Positions 32,212 to 41,199 of a stretch of 64,000 nucleotides of DNA are shown here, one piece after another (the stretch's first letter is position 1; each line of letters begins with the position of its first letter). Below the pieces are notes generated by a model. The model made no database searches. It was not told where the DNA came from and worked only from the letters and a program-made list of their open reading frames with translations. The DNA is taken from assembly GCA_043228905.1 (NCBI GenBank), contig JBHGNT010000012.1:12214001-12278000 (forward strand), read 5' to 3'. Source of the DNA: Azolla caroliniana. Taxonomy: Eukaryota > Polypodiophyta. The translations under genes and the position numbers were made by a program.

Positions 32212-33057
32212 TCATTGTTCACCCAAATTGTCCAAAATACTTGGTTCAAGAATTTCCGCTTGTTCTTTCGGTTGTGGTTGTTGCGGCTGTGCTTGCTGCT
32301 GCTGCTGTGATTGCGGTTGTGACTGAGGTTGCTCCGGCTGCTCTGCTTGCTGCTGCTGCTCCATTTGTTTTGCTGACTCCGGCTGCTCCGTTTGTCTCTC
32401 TGACTCCGGCATCTCCGTTTGACTGCTTCCGGTCCGGTCTCCTTCCAGTAACGGTTCCTCATCACTGAGGTTGACCGTAACTGGTTCTCGTTCTTTCTCT
32501 CCCCGGATCCGGGACCTCTCGTAGCTTTCAAACTGGATCTGCGCCTCCAGCCTGTCGTCGTCCAGCTGAGCTACAAGTTGCCGGACTTGCTCTAATTGGT
32601 CTTCTGCCAAGGCTTGAAAGTCTTCGGCCAGCTCATCTCTTATGCCGGTGAAGTCTTCGGAAGTCAGCATATAGCAATCATCTCCCTCCTTCCGCCGGTT
32701 CTCTACGTCAGCCCGGAGCAATTGGAGTTCCGCCGCGTTTGTGGCCCACTTGGTCCACCATTTGACGGAGCCGTTGTCAATCAAGCTCTTGGTCTGGTTC
32801 AACCAGGCCCGCATTATATCCTGGATGCGACTTGCTCCCATCTGTGCTCTGCTTTCCACCACTTGTCGCTCCTCCTTCAACTGCTTGATGAGGTTTGCCG
32901 TATCCTCCGCCTGCTCTCGGTAGCGCGTCAGCTGCCCTTGATATGTCGTTTGCAGCCTCTGCAGTACCTCTGCCGCTCTTTCTTTTTCCGCCTGCTGTTG
33001 CCTGAGGAGCTCTGTCCGAACCTTCTCCGCCTCTTCCAACCGTCTTCTGTTTTCCAC
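32212..33057 (-). CDS. Coiled-coil, Gln-rich ORF in -1 frame after gag
   Basis: 281 codons without a stop, overlapping the last 130 bp of gag in the -1 frame. There is no ATG at its start (the first codon read here is GTG), so it is likely made as a Gag fusion by frameshifting, or the two were one frame before a recent indel. Residues 1-75 (RRRLEEAEKVRTELLRQQQA) and about 105-180 are coiled-coil-like, and WTKWATNAAELQLLRADVEN lies between. Residues 210-265 are Gln/Pro-rich (QSQPQSQQQQQAQPQQPQPK). The coiled-coil part is homologous to the element at 44734-46794, where NSAELQ-like sequence recurs at 45390-45480. No enzymatic motif is visible. Confidence 0.6.
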   Translation of the reverse strand: MENRRRLEEAEKVRTELLRQQQAEKERAAEVLQRLQTTYQGQLTRYREQAEDTANLIKQLKEERQVVESRAQMGASRIQDIMRAWLNQTKSLIDNGSVKWWTKWATNAAELQLLRADVENRRKEGDDCYMLTSEDFTGIRDELAEDFQALAEDQLEQVRQLVAQLDDDRLEAQIQFESYERSRIRGEKEREPVTVNLSDEEPLLEGDRTGSSQTEMPESERQTEQPESAKQMEQQQQAEQPEQPQSQPQSQQQQQAQPQQPQPKEQAEILEPSILDNLGEQ

Positions 33058-34967
33058 TCTTTGGCCATGCCTTTCGACCGTGTGGTTACTTGCTGTACAT
33101 CCGTCACTTCCGGAACCACCATATTAACTGCTGGTCGTTTCTCGTAGCTCTTTACCGGGCACTGGTTACTGTAGTGGCCTTCCTGCCTGCAGTAGTAGCA
33201 GTACTCTTTACGGGTATTGCTGGATTCAGCATTGCTGGTAGCCGGAGTTGGTCCCGTAGCGAGTGGTGCGTTCTGTGCCGGTTGGCTCCTTGGGATTCCA
33301 TGTTCCGGGTCCCTAGGGTGACCACCTTTCTTGAAGTTTCGTTTCTTATTATTCTTATGTTTATTTCGGTAGTCCGGCCGTGGTGGATCGTAACATCGGC
33401 CGTAGTCCTCCTGGTGCCTTCGGTAACCAGGGGAATGGTCTCTATCGTATTGCTCATGTCGCCTGTTGGGCTCCCGATAACGGTCCGATCGCTCATACCG
33501 GTCGTAGTTATCACGCCGATTCCCGTACCGGCCATCATTCTCTTGCCTGTCTCCGTACCGGACATCTTGTGCCGGTGGGTACCGGTTCCCTCTTTGCCAA
33601 CGATCGTCATCTTCGTCTCGGCTGCTTCTTGGCTCGATCCGTCGGACGGGTGGTGCTTGTCGATTTAACAGGTTGTACTCGCACCGGTCCGTTGTATGAC
33701 TCTTGGATTGACAAATCACACACTGAGTGCGCATGGTGCACTCTACTGCTGAGTGTCCGGCATTCAAGCAGATTGTGCATTGAATTGCCTGCCGGAACCG
33801 GAGATCTTCCTCGGTGGGTAACGCCCGTTGCAGTGTTCCCAGCGTAAGCCATGAGCTTGTCTTTTCCATTTCTCTGACCCGATCAATGACCTGATCGATG
33901 GTGCATCCTCGAAAGTCGATCACCGTACACACCGTGCGTAACGGTTCCCGGAGTGCGTTTAAAAATATCGTCCGTAATTCCTCCTCCGGGGGTGCACGGG
34001 CAAGCTGGCTATGCATTCGTTGGAAACGGATGACGAATTGGGGAATGCTTTCCCCTGCCTCCTGCCGGATCGTATAAAACAGCCCCACCATTGTCGTCTG
34101 GTCGACCTCCTTGTGGAAAAAATGCAAGAATTTTGCTTTTAATTCTGCAAATGTTGTGATGGTCGCCGGGTCCTGCGACCGCCGCCATCGTGTCGCTGGT
34201 CCCTCCAACGTGACTCCGAATTCCGCTATCTTCGAGCGTTCTTCTTCCTCCGGTGTCATTCGCTGGGACGTGTGATTTGCTTCCCATGTCTGCTCGAAGT
34301 CATCCACATGCGCTTCCGCATCCGGATCATCGCGGTACTTTGAGTATTGGAACGGCATGTCGTCGTCCAGTATTAAGCCGCGGTTTAGTGGCGCTTGTTG
34401 ATATCTTTCCGGTTCTTTCTCCGGTTTCACTTCCGGTTCTTTTGCCGGTCCTTTTTCCGGTTCTTTTTCCGATACCTTTGCCGGGAAGTTCGTTGGTGTT
34501 GGTGGCTTTGCTTCTTCCACTTCCGGTGTTGGTGGGTTGACGGCTTCCGTTTGCGGTTCCGGATAGCCCTGGTTGAGCGGTTCCGGTTCTGGAGTCGGCA
34601 CGGTATCCGACCCGTCGTCTTCCGGGCCGCCGGGGGTATCGTTGCTGCTCCGGTAGTTCGTGTGCACGCTGTATCCCCCTTCGGAATCCGATTCGTAGGC
34701 TGAAAAGGCTTCTGCCTCGTTTTCTCCGCTTGCCAGCGCCTCCAGGAGTCGTTCGGTTTCCCGGAGACTACTTAGACTGCTTCCGTCGACCTGGTTGCGA
34801 GTTTGCCGTAACCGGAGAGATTCCTCCGCGACTCTCCGGATCTCGTTGGAGAACGAACGATCCGAGCGAATTTCCTGCGCTGCTTGCTGGAAAGTCTCAC
34901 GCCGTCTTTGCCGTTCGGCGATGCGTCGAGCTCGGTTTGTAACCAAGTCGTGCGTTGGTCTAGTCAT
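32928..34967 (-). CDS. gag: Gag polyprotein of the gag-only element (679 aa)
   Basis: An open frame of 679 codons starting with ATG 52 bp inside the 5' LTR. Residues 1-80 are basic and helix-forming (NRARRIAERQRRRETFQQAA). 124-188 are Pro/Glu-rich with repeated EKEPEKGPAKEPEVKPEKEP. The retrotransposon gag block is about 245-365 (TTFAELKAKFLHFFHKEVDQ; IPQFVIRFQRMHSQLA; LREPLRTV). Zinc knuckles of CX2CX4HX4C form are at 397-410 (CTICLNAGHSAVEC), 416-429 (CVICQSKSHTTDRC) and 590-603 (CYYCRQEGHYSNQC), with an Arg/Asp/Tyr-rich stretch at 440-540. Gag would form the particle and bind RNA. The last 40 residues are basic and probably out of the ancestral frame, because the relative at 49400-49570 continues as the -1 ORF does. 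Confidence 0.88.
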   Translation of the reverse strand: MTRPTHDLVTNRARRIAERQRRRETFQQAAQEIRSDRSFSNEIRRVAEESLRLRQTRNQVDGSSLSSLRETERLLEALASGENEAEAFSAYESDSEGGYSVHTNYRSSNDTPGGPEDDGSDTVPTPEPEPLNQGYPEPQTEAVNPPTPEVEEAKPPTPTNFPAKVSEKEPEKGPAKEPEVKPEKEPERYQQAPLNRGLILDDDMPFQYSKYRDDPDAEAHVDDFEQTWEANHTSQRMTPEEEERSKIAEFGVTLEGPATRWRRSQDPATITTFAELKAKFLHFFHKEVDQTTMVGLFYTIRQEAGESIPQFVIRFQRMHSQLARAPPEEELRTIFLNALREPLRTVCTVIDFRGCTIDQVIDRVREMEKTSSWLTLGTLQRALPTEEDLRFRQAIQCTICLNAGHSAVECTMRTQCVICQSKSHTTDRCEYNLLNRQAPPVRRIEPRSSRDEDDDRWQRGNRYPPAQDVRYGDRQENDGRYGNRRDNYDRYERSDRYREPNRRHEQYDRDHSPGYRRHQEDYGRCYDPPRPDYRNKHKNNKKRNFKKGGHPRDPEHGIPRSQPAQNAPLATGPTPATSNAESSNTRKEYCYYCRQEGHYSNQCPVKSYEKRPAVNMVVPEVTDVQQVTTRSKGMAKEWKTEDGWKRRRRFGQSSSGNSRRKKKERQRYCRGCKRHIKGS

Positions 34968-34994
34968 CCATTACCGTCGTTCGCTGCGAGTAAG

Positions 34995-35018
34995 CAGGAA
35001 TCGTGGTCGCCAAAACTG
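34995..35018 (-). other. Primer-binding site candidate of the gag-only element
   Basis: Reading the minus strand from the LTR end, TTTTGGCGACCACGATTCC begins within a few bases, followed by the gag ATG. It resembles TTTTTGGCAACCACTAAGG at the same place in 58755-62222, and the TTTTGGCACACC at 47888 upstream of the related gag. I could not assign the tRNA. Confidence 0.55.
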
Positions 35019-35427
35019 TGTTATACTCTTAGCCGGACAAGGCCTAACACAAGGTGTCACGGAGACACTTCACCAAAGGGTGATTACGGCATAGGATTAA
35101 GATTCAACGATCACACCGACTTACGTAGGTTACACGATTAGATTGCTTGGTTAATTACACGCGTAAGATATAACAATGATTACAGAACGGAAATCAAGAC
35201 AGAAGTATAAACACCATAATCTCCATTAATTATCCGCTGTGATTACAATAGGGTCCGGGCCTTTAAATAGGTTTCCGGCCCGTAGTACAAAACGGTGTCT
35301 CTCGCACCTATTCGGGATCCGTCCGGATCTGGAACGGCATACCGTTTCCAGTCCGTCCGTCCACACTATGCTCATTTACAACCATCTAATTAATTCCGTA
35401 TTTTGGACTCCTTGCCGGCCGGTAACA
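35019..35427 (-). repeat. 5' LTR of the gag-only element (409 bp)
   Basis: Identical by eye to 31751-32159; followed by the target duplication GTCGT at 35428-35432. Confidence 0.93.
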
Positions 35428-36047
35428 GTCGTCTCCAGTTTCGACGATTCCCAGTTGTTCCAGTTTCTCCAAAAACGAGAACCACCCTTCGTGGCTCGTC
35501 ATGTGGTTTCATGCGCCGGAATCAACATAGCATACTTCCTCCGATTTGGAAGTAGTCTTCTTCATCGAGTTACCCTTGTGCTCCATCACAAAGGTTGGTT
35601 GCCCCTTTCCAGTTTTCCCGGTTCCGAATCCTTCCGATCCTTCTGCGTAGTGCGAATATGTAGTCCGAATCGGTGCGCTTCTTCCAACACTCGCTTTCTC
35701 TGTGGCCTTTCTTGCCACAATACCAGCATTCCGTGTCGGCCTTCCCTTGTCAGTTTCCGGTGTCGTTTTGACTAACCCTGCTCCTAGAGGGTCCGGAACT
35801 ATTGTCGGCACTATCGCGGTGCCTTCGATTCTTCTCTTGTCGGCTGCCTCCATTGCATGCCAACCCACCTCATCCTCCACGCCCATGTGGCCTTACCGCC
35901 TCCGTGTAGAACATCCGGTGGTTCGGTTGAGTGGTCCTCGACCCACTCACGTGATTTTCTTCGACCATCAGCATCAATTGCAGGTCGAAGAAGGATGGTG
36001 GCTTCTCCCGGGCGCAGATAGATGTCCAGATTGGCCTGTACCCTTAC
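35428..36047 (-). pseudogene. Copia gag knuckle and protease start
   Basis: On the minus strand TECWYCGKKGHRESECWKK (about 35683-35735) is a CCHC knuckle. CYVDSGA, a TGA stop and NHMTSHEG (about 35500-35535) form the protease active site, with the stop in place of the usual serine codon. The gag N-terminus lies at about 35811-36047 (LLRPAIDADGRRKSREWVED) in another frame. It continues at 31745 across the inserted element. Confidence 0.8.
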
Positions 36048-36135
36048 GATCATGACCATATAATATCCCATGGCCAGAATTTACCGTAGTATTCTATACA
36101 CATGGATAAGTGTGAGGGTTAAACAAGAGTGTAAA
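36048..36135 (+). repeat. Fragment of gypsy LTR family A
   Basis: ATCATGACCATATAATATCC to AACAAGAGTGTAAA matches the first 90 bp of the LTR at 7143 and 49655, with only a few changes. It lies between a copia gag and another LTR. Confidence 0.85.
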
Positions 36136-36955
36136 TGTCGGGAACTCAACGCTCCTTATGTCCAACGCTCGGCCACAACCGAGATTCTTTTCGTACACAG
36201 AAAAACGGGAAACAAATGCACGACACAAAGGAGAGAAAATACATAGGAGGTTTACGTGGAAAAACCCCAAACTAGGGGAAAAAACCACGGCAGCCCACAT
36301 GCTGCAAATTGTCACTATGTAAGAATGTACAAACAGTGAGTTCACGGAGGCAACGACCTCGTGCTCACGATCTTCGCCACAGGCGGCGGTTACAACAGAG
36401 GCAACGACCTCGTTCTCTCTCTCTCTCTCTGTACAGTTACGCACACTGATCTCGTGCAAAACAGAAAATGACAACAACTAAAAGTTTGCCCTAAGTCATA
36501 TTTATACTAATATGACTTTTCGGCTATTTACAAATATAGCCTCGATGAACTCTCAGAAAACATATTTACGAATATGTCTCTTCATCCAGTTCATATCGGG
36601 TCTGCACCATCCGGCTCTCCGTAGCCGAGTACTCCTCATCCAGTCTTCACCGGGTCTGTATCATCCGGCTATCCGTAGCCAGGTACTCCTCATCCGGTCT
36701 TCACCGGGTCTGCATCATCCGGCTCTCCGAGCCGGGTACTCCTCATCCGATCTTCACCGGGTCTGTATCATCCGGCTCTCCGTAGCCGGGTACTCCTCAT
36801 CCGGTCTTCACCGGGTCTGTATCATCCGGCTCTCCGTAGCCGGGTCCTCCTCATACGGTTTCGGCCTCGGCCGAGTTTGTTCATCGGCACTGTTCTTCTC
36901 CCTTCCCATCCGGAGGGACCTATCATCCGGAGGGACTTTTAATCCTCCGGATTCA
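36136..36955 (-). repeat. LTR (family E) with a 54-bp minisatellite
   Basis: It aligns with 50932-51640: ACGCTC, CACAACCGAG, ACGTGGAAAA-CCC, GTGAG(T/C)TCACGGAG, CTCACGATCTTCGCCACAGG, CTAAGTCATATTTATACTAA and CATATTTACGAATATGTC. 36590-36860 is a minisatellite of five units, period 54 bp, each with CCGTAGCCGGGTACTCCTCA. The right end is lost; LINE sequence begins at about 36950. The AACGTGGAAAACCC-GGGAAAAACCACG block is a common feature near copia LTR ends, so copia is likely. The likely TATA box is on the minus strand (TATAAATATGAC). Confidence 0.7.
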
Positions 36956-38180
36956 TTATTACACATAATGCATGGTATATCGTTATTTAGGCTCCTCACA
37001 AGCATAATCTTTATTTTTTTATCTATTAACGCTAAGCTTAGTGTGCATGCAAACATTAAAAAAAAATGTTTTGCATTCACTCAAAAATGTCAGTGCATCT
37101 CTCAGAGTATTTTTAAGTTCATCATATCTTCTACGTAAAATAATAACATCATGACTATATTCCCAATGCTTTCTTCCTTTATAACCTTGTTAACCATTTG
37201 TTCTAATTCATCAATGCTTAGATCAAATAGAGTTGGTGAGAATGAAAATCCTTGCTTGACCCCAGTAAGGCCATCGAAAAAATTTGAAATATCATCATTA
37301 CCCATGCATACAACCTATAGCCTTATCATAGATTCGGGAAATTGAAAGCAAACTATACTCACTTGTGTTCTTCCACGCCTCCAAAGATGCTTTGAGGTAC
37401 CATATCATAATCTTTTTTGAAGTTTACAAAGAAACAATATAAACCCGCACTTCTCAAGAGATATTTTTACATTATTTCTTGAAGGGAGAGAAGTTAATCA
37501 ATAGTATTATTGTGTTTTTGGAGGCTAGATATGCTCTTTTACCATTTTTTCAGCCTATTCACTTACCTTTGGTTCCATTATACATCCAAACAGTTTTGTT
37601 ATAAGTGAGTTGACCATGGTAGTCTAATAATTGTTTATATCATTTACAATGCACATCTTCACCTTTATATAAAGATTTGATCCAATGTATACTCTAATTG
37701 TAGGGTATGCCACGTTGGAATGCATGATTAATACATCATTTTTCCATGCATGTGCTTCTTTTCATATTCATTTTCGCATTTCAATCTTTATACATTAAAG
37801 ATCTCTTGGCTTTCGATAGGAAAATTTCTTAAACCCCACGCACACATCCTCCATTGTAAGGAAGAGTGGCACACATAAAGAGAACCATAAGACATTATTG
37901 TTCATGTGAGTTCTTATAATGTATAAATAAGTCCATATGATTAGAGTCATAATAAATTTGAACACATTTCCCCACTATTTTTCTCCAAAATTTAATACAT
38001 GCATTTGCTTTGTCTTGAATTTCCTATATTCTTCGCTTTCTTTGAATAAGTCTTTTTTACTCATACAAATGATTTTAAATAAATTTCCTTATCCTTGACT
38101 AAGCGCAACCTCATGAGGCACTTTCGAGCTTCATGGCACTATCAAACCATTTTTTCTTCAAGTTATGTTCGTTGATGTTG
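36940..38180 (-). pseudogene. LINE reverse transcriptase fragment (copy A)
   Basis: Minus-strand pieces in LINE order: TKLFGCIMEPK (about 37590), GLYCFFVNFKKDYDMVPQ (about 37420-37470, RT motif A region with N for the catalytic D of VDF), FFDGLTGVKQGFSFSPTLF and LSIDELEQMVNKV (37180-37290, motif B), MLLFYVEDMMNL (about 37110-37140, YADD changed to YVED), and KIKIMLVRSLNNDIPCIM (36970-37020). It is interrupted at about 36950 by the LTR. The upstream 37640-38180 part is probably the endonuclease-RT linker but is too decayed to prove. Confidence 0.75.
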
Positions 38181-38579
38181 TTGCAAGGTGTGTGCTTGAC
38201 CTAAAAGCATTTGTTTCTCCAAAGCTTCCATGTGCATTCTAGTGTTGCAGCAAGTTGTGTCTTTGTCATTTGTAACATATTTTCAAACATCTTGGAATAC
38301 ATGGGTGGTCATTTAAGGTTAATTCTCTAGACAGAGATAGACTTGTGTATTAATGCCTAAAAACAGGCTAATGACATGTTAGAGTTTCACAAAGTGATGA
38401 TGTATGGTATAACAAAGATGTGCATAAGATATTTTTTAGTGTCCATAAAGAGGCCATTATTGACACATGGGACTTGAGCACACAATTTTTCTTGATGTGT
38501 GTCTTCTTCTTAGAAGGGATATTTATACTTTGAAGCATAAAGTCTCTATGTGTAAACAAGACAGAAACATATTAACTAA
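38181..38579. other. No gene seen
   Basis: AT-rich sequence with scattered stops in all frames. It may be the far end of the LINE copy, but I recognise no motif. Confidence 0.5.
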
Positions 38580-38790
38580 CAATCGGCAATGGTTCAGTTC
38601 GGTTTGAGAGTGTCCAAACCGAACCATTTAAAAAGTTTCAAACTTGAACCGAATCAAACTACGAAACCGTTAAACCGAAATCGTTTAAACCAAACCGTTA
38701 GGTAAAAATCCAAAACGATAAACCATTAAACTGTTAAAATTGTGTTTTTGTGGTTCGGTTTCGGTTTTTCAATTTAGGTCAAAATTCAAA
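38580..38790 (+). repeat. Decayed copy of an AACCGGTTT-rich MITE-like repeat
   Basis: It begins CGGCAATGGTTCAGTTCGG, close to the end of the MITE at 40474, and is made of alternating AAACCGAACC / GGTTCGGTTT motifs that could fold back. A matching right end is not clear. Confidence 0.5.
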
Positions 38791-39185
38791 TTTAAAATTT
38801 AAAAATTTAAAAAAATTAAGAAACTAATAATCATCCTCTACAATCCCTTCATCACACACCTTACATGTCTTTATATTTGACTCATTTTGATGCCACAATG
38901 TAATTTCAATCCTAGCTTAAGTGATTGATTCCAAAGGAGCGTGAGGGCTCTATGAGAGTTAATATTTATGTTGATAATGAGATAAGGTTGAATAGAATCA
39001 ATAGCCATTCTTGAACCCCAACATGTAGGGTAAACCATTGCAATTTAATATTCTAAAATTTGCCATTTTAGCATCACCTCACTCCTTCCTTATAGTTCCA
39101 TTAACCGTTCCGCAATAACTACATATTGCGTAAAATCAGTTAAAAGCTCTAAGAGATCGTCTAAACCCCAACTTTTGAATCACTT
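38791..39185. other. No gene seen
   Basis: AT-rich, stops in all frames; probably further decayed LINE 3' sequence. Confidence 0.45.
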
Positions 39186-39765
39186 TGTCATGTCAACTAT
39201 GCAACTAGACGAGAGAATTTTGCTCTAATGATTCTTATGTGGCTTATATATGACGTTCCAATATAGATGTGGTAATTTATGATTTGGTTATATACTCTTT
39301 GTAGTGTCAATATCTCAATGGGTCCAATAACTATTTCCAAGATCATGAGCTTGTAGAAGGTGGTGGATTTAACTCCCAATTGTTTTCTTAAAAAAATCGT
39401 TTGAACCTTCTCAATCTCATTCCATGTGTTAAGAGGGATATACACCCCACATTTTTAGTTCATAAACTAAGGGTTAGGTTACCATGACATTGAAAGCATT
39501 AGTTTCACTTCCCATCCATGACTATCATTGTGGTTGCATTGATTCTCCAACATATAATAACTTTTCTAACTAGCTTAAGTTCTAGACTCAAAGCAATGCT
39601 CCATTTATTTGTGGTTTGTACAACAACATCAAGATACTTAAGTTTTGTAGAAATAGTACATATTCTCCCTTATATGTATGCACTATTTCAATGAGGATGC
39701 TTTGCCTACAATCATTTTTGTTTTATCCACATTTGCAATTAGTCCACTACTTTGATGTTGTGGAG
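39186..39765 (-). pseudogene. LINE RT thumb fragment (copy B)
   Basis: Reading down: SGLIANVDKTKMIVGKA (about 39700-39755), KYLDVVVQTTNKW (about 39610-39650), then YIPLNTWNEIEKVQTIFLRK and QLGVKSTTFYKLMILEI (39320-39445) and LQRVYNQI. These are the post-YADD blocks of plant non-LTR retrotransposons. Copy A already contains the DKxKIM block, so this is a separate copy and not a continuation. Confidence 0.7.
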
Positions 39766-40473
39766 TTACGAACGTACATATGAAATATGAGCGGAACCAC
39801 CGGGATTTTAACAAGGGAAGATGGGTTTGGCTCCAATTGATGACTCAGGACCCTCATCACTATCGTCAACTGATTTAATAGACTTTGACGATGTGTGCAT
39901 GTGTATGTGAAATTCTACGTGTTGGAGAAGACCTAGTACATGTCTATTTGTGTAGATTTCAGTATCTCTTAACTTATAAGTGTACTTATGTATTTGTCTT
40001 ATATATATGTGTACATACTTATGTATATGTTGAAGAGAATGGTAATGTGCATGAGGAACGTACATGTAAATGTTGTGCATATAAATATAAGTGTAAGTAT
40101 ATATTTTAATGTGTACATATGTGAAAGTGTATTTTTATTTGTTTATGTATGTATATAGTTACTTGTTCAAGCATCTATGTGATTATATATGCACAAGTAT
40201 TTTGTTCGTATTAATGTTTATGTATATATGCTTATGTGTATGTCTTGAAAAATGTATATGTACTCTTTATTCACATGTATGTGAAGTTATGGATCAATTT
40301 GTATCTAGTTTTTCATCCATTTGTGAGTGGGTGGATGAATGTATATTTATGTGCATTGGTAGATAGGGGAGGGGTATTTAGGAAAACTGATATTCCTTCA
40401 CTTGTGGATAGAACCTTAATAAGGGATGTGAGTGTGAAAAGAAAAGGGACGGGGGAGAGGGGTGATGTCACTT
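39766..40473. repeat. TATG/TGTA-rich low-complexity region
   Basis: From about 39880 to 40350 the plus strand is a decayed run of TATGTGTA and TATGTATA motifs. Open frames here are low-complexity and not taken as genes. Confidence 0.7.
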
Positions 40474-40803
40474 GTAGGAATTAGCAATGGTTCGGTTTTA
40501 GCTTAATCGGTTTGGCCTTCTCCAAACCAAACCGAGGAGGCCTTAACCGATGTGGGAGTTTCCAAACTTGAACTGAACCAATTCCTAAACTGGTTTAGCC
40601 AAGCCGATTAAGCCTTAACCGGATTGGGAATCGTTTTGGCCCAAAACGGTTTGGTTTAGCATGAGCCTTCCCAAACTGACCTCAAACCGGTTAAGGAAGC
40701 TCAAGCCTAAACCAAACCGAACTGAACCTTTCAAATTGCTAAACCATTTACAAACAGTTTAATGGTTTGGTTCAAGCTTGAGCCGAGCCATTGCTGACTC
40801 CTA
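40474..40803. mobile_element. hAT-like MITE, about 330 bp
   Basis: Imperfect terminal inverted repeats of about 32 bp: TAGGAATTAGCAATGGTTCG at the left, and the reverse complement of the right end TAGGAGTCAGCAATGGCTCG. Flanks GTCACTTG (40467-40474) and GTCACTTT (40804-40811) form a 7-of-8-bp target duplication. TAGG ends with an 8-bp duplication fit the hAT superfamily. The interior is rich in AAACCGGTTTAG-type motifs and non-coding. Confidence 0.75.
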
Positions 40804-40811
40804 GTCACTTT

Positions 40812-41199
40812 TGGTAGGTACAACATTGGTATCGGTCAATAACGGGAACAACAACAACTGATTGTGTCAACTTGAGCTCACTCCTCTTCCTCTCATTCTA
40901 CTTTGTTGCTCCAGCCTCAAAACTCAAATTCGCAATGTGAAAATGTCACTGTGAACTTGTATAATCCCAAAGATATTGACAAATTGAAGAAATGGATGTG
41001 AAATTAATCCAAGTTTACGACTCCTCTCTACGAGTACAAAAATGTTTGATACATAATATTTTGGATAAAATTCTAAAAAAGTTATATTACTCATTAGAAG
41101 AGACAATTTATTTAACGAAGATCAACCCGAATATAATAATTCTAAATGACAAAATTGTTTCTCTAACAAAAGAGATTAATCCCAATACACATGTAATGG
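40812..41199. other. No gene seen
   Basis: AT-rich DNA without a recognisable domain. A 71-codon frame at 40992-41207 has no family resemblance that I can name. Confidence 0.45.

Larger units (their letters stand above)
31751..35427 (-). mobile_element. Gag-only LTR retrotransposon (TR-GAG type), very young
   Basis: 3677 bp with two 409-bp LTRs that look identical base for base, terminal TGTTA/TAACA and a perfect 5-bp target duplication GTCGT, inserted in a copia protease. The interior encodes a long Gag on the minus strand and a second ORF in the -1 frame, but no protease, RT, RNase H or integrase. It must be mobilised by an autonomous partner. The gag is homologous to that at 47925-49575. 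The coding part is visibly richer in G and C than its surroundings. Confidence 0.93.
28233..36047 (-). mobile_element. Ty1/copia element interrupted by two LTR elements
   Basis: The minus-strand polyprotein runs gag knuckle and protease (36047-35428), then protease remainder, integrase and RT (31750-29474), then RT end and start of RNase H (28552-28233). It is split by a gag-only LTR element (31751-35427) and by a solo LTR (28553-29473). Reading resumes in register across both sites. The 5' end is replaced by LTR fragments at 36048 and the 3' end is cut at 28233. It is a different copia family from those at 13 kb and 24 kb. Confidence 0.9.

Noticed and set aside
33090-34700. Several plus-strand open frames of up to 192 codons opposite gag
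   Set aside because: Antisense shadows of the GC-rich Gag; hydrophobic/Arg-rich without motifs.
39885-40366. Two open frames rich in Tyr, Cys and Val
   Set aside because: Derived from TATG/TGTA low-complexity sequence.
40474-40803. Possible Mutator-type element
   Set aside because: TIRs start TAGG and the duplication is 8 bp, which fits hAT better than the 9-bp duplication of Mutator.
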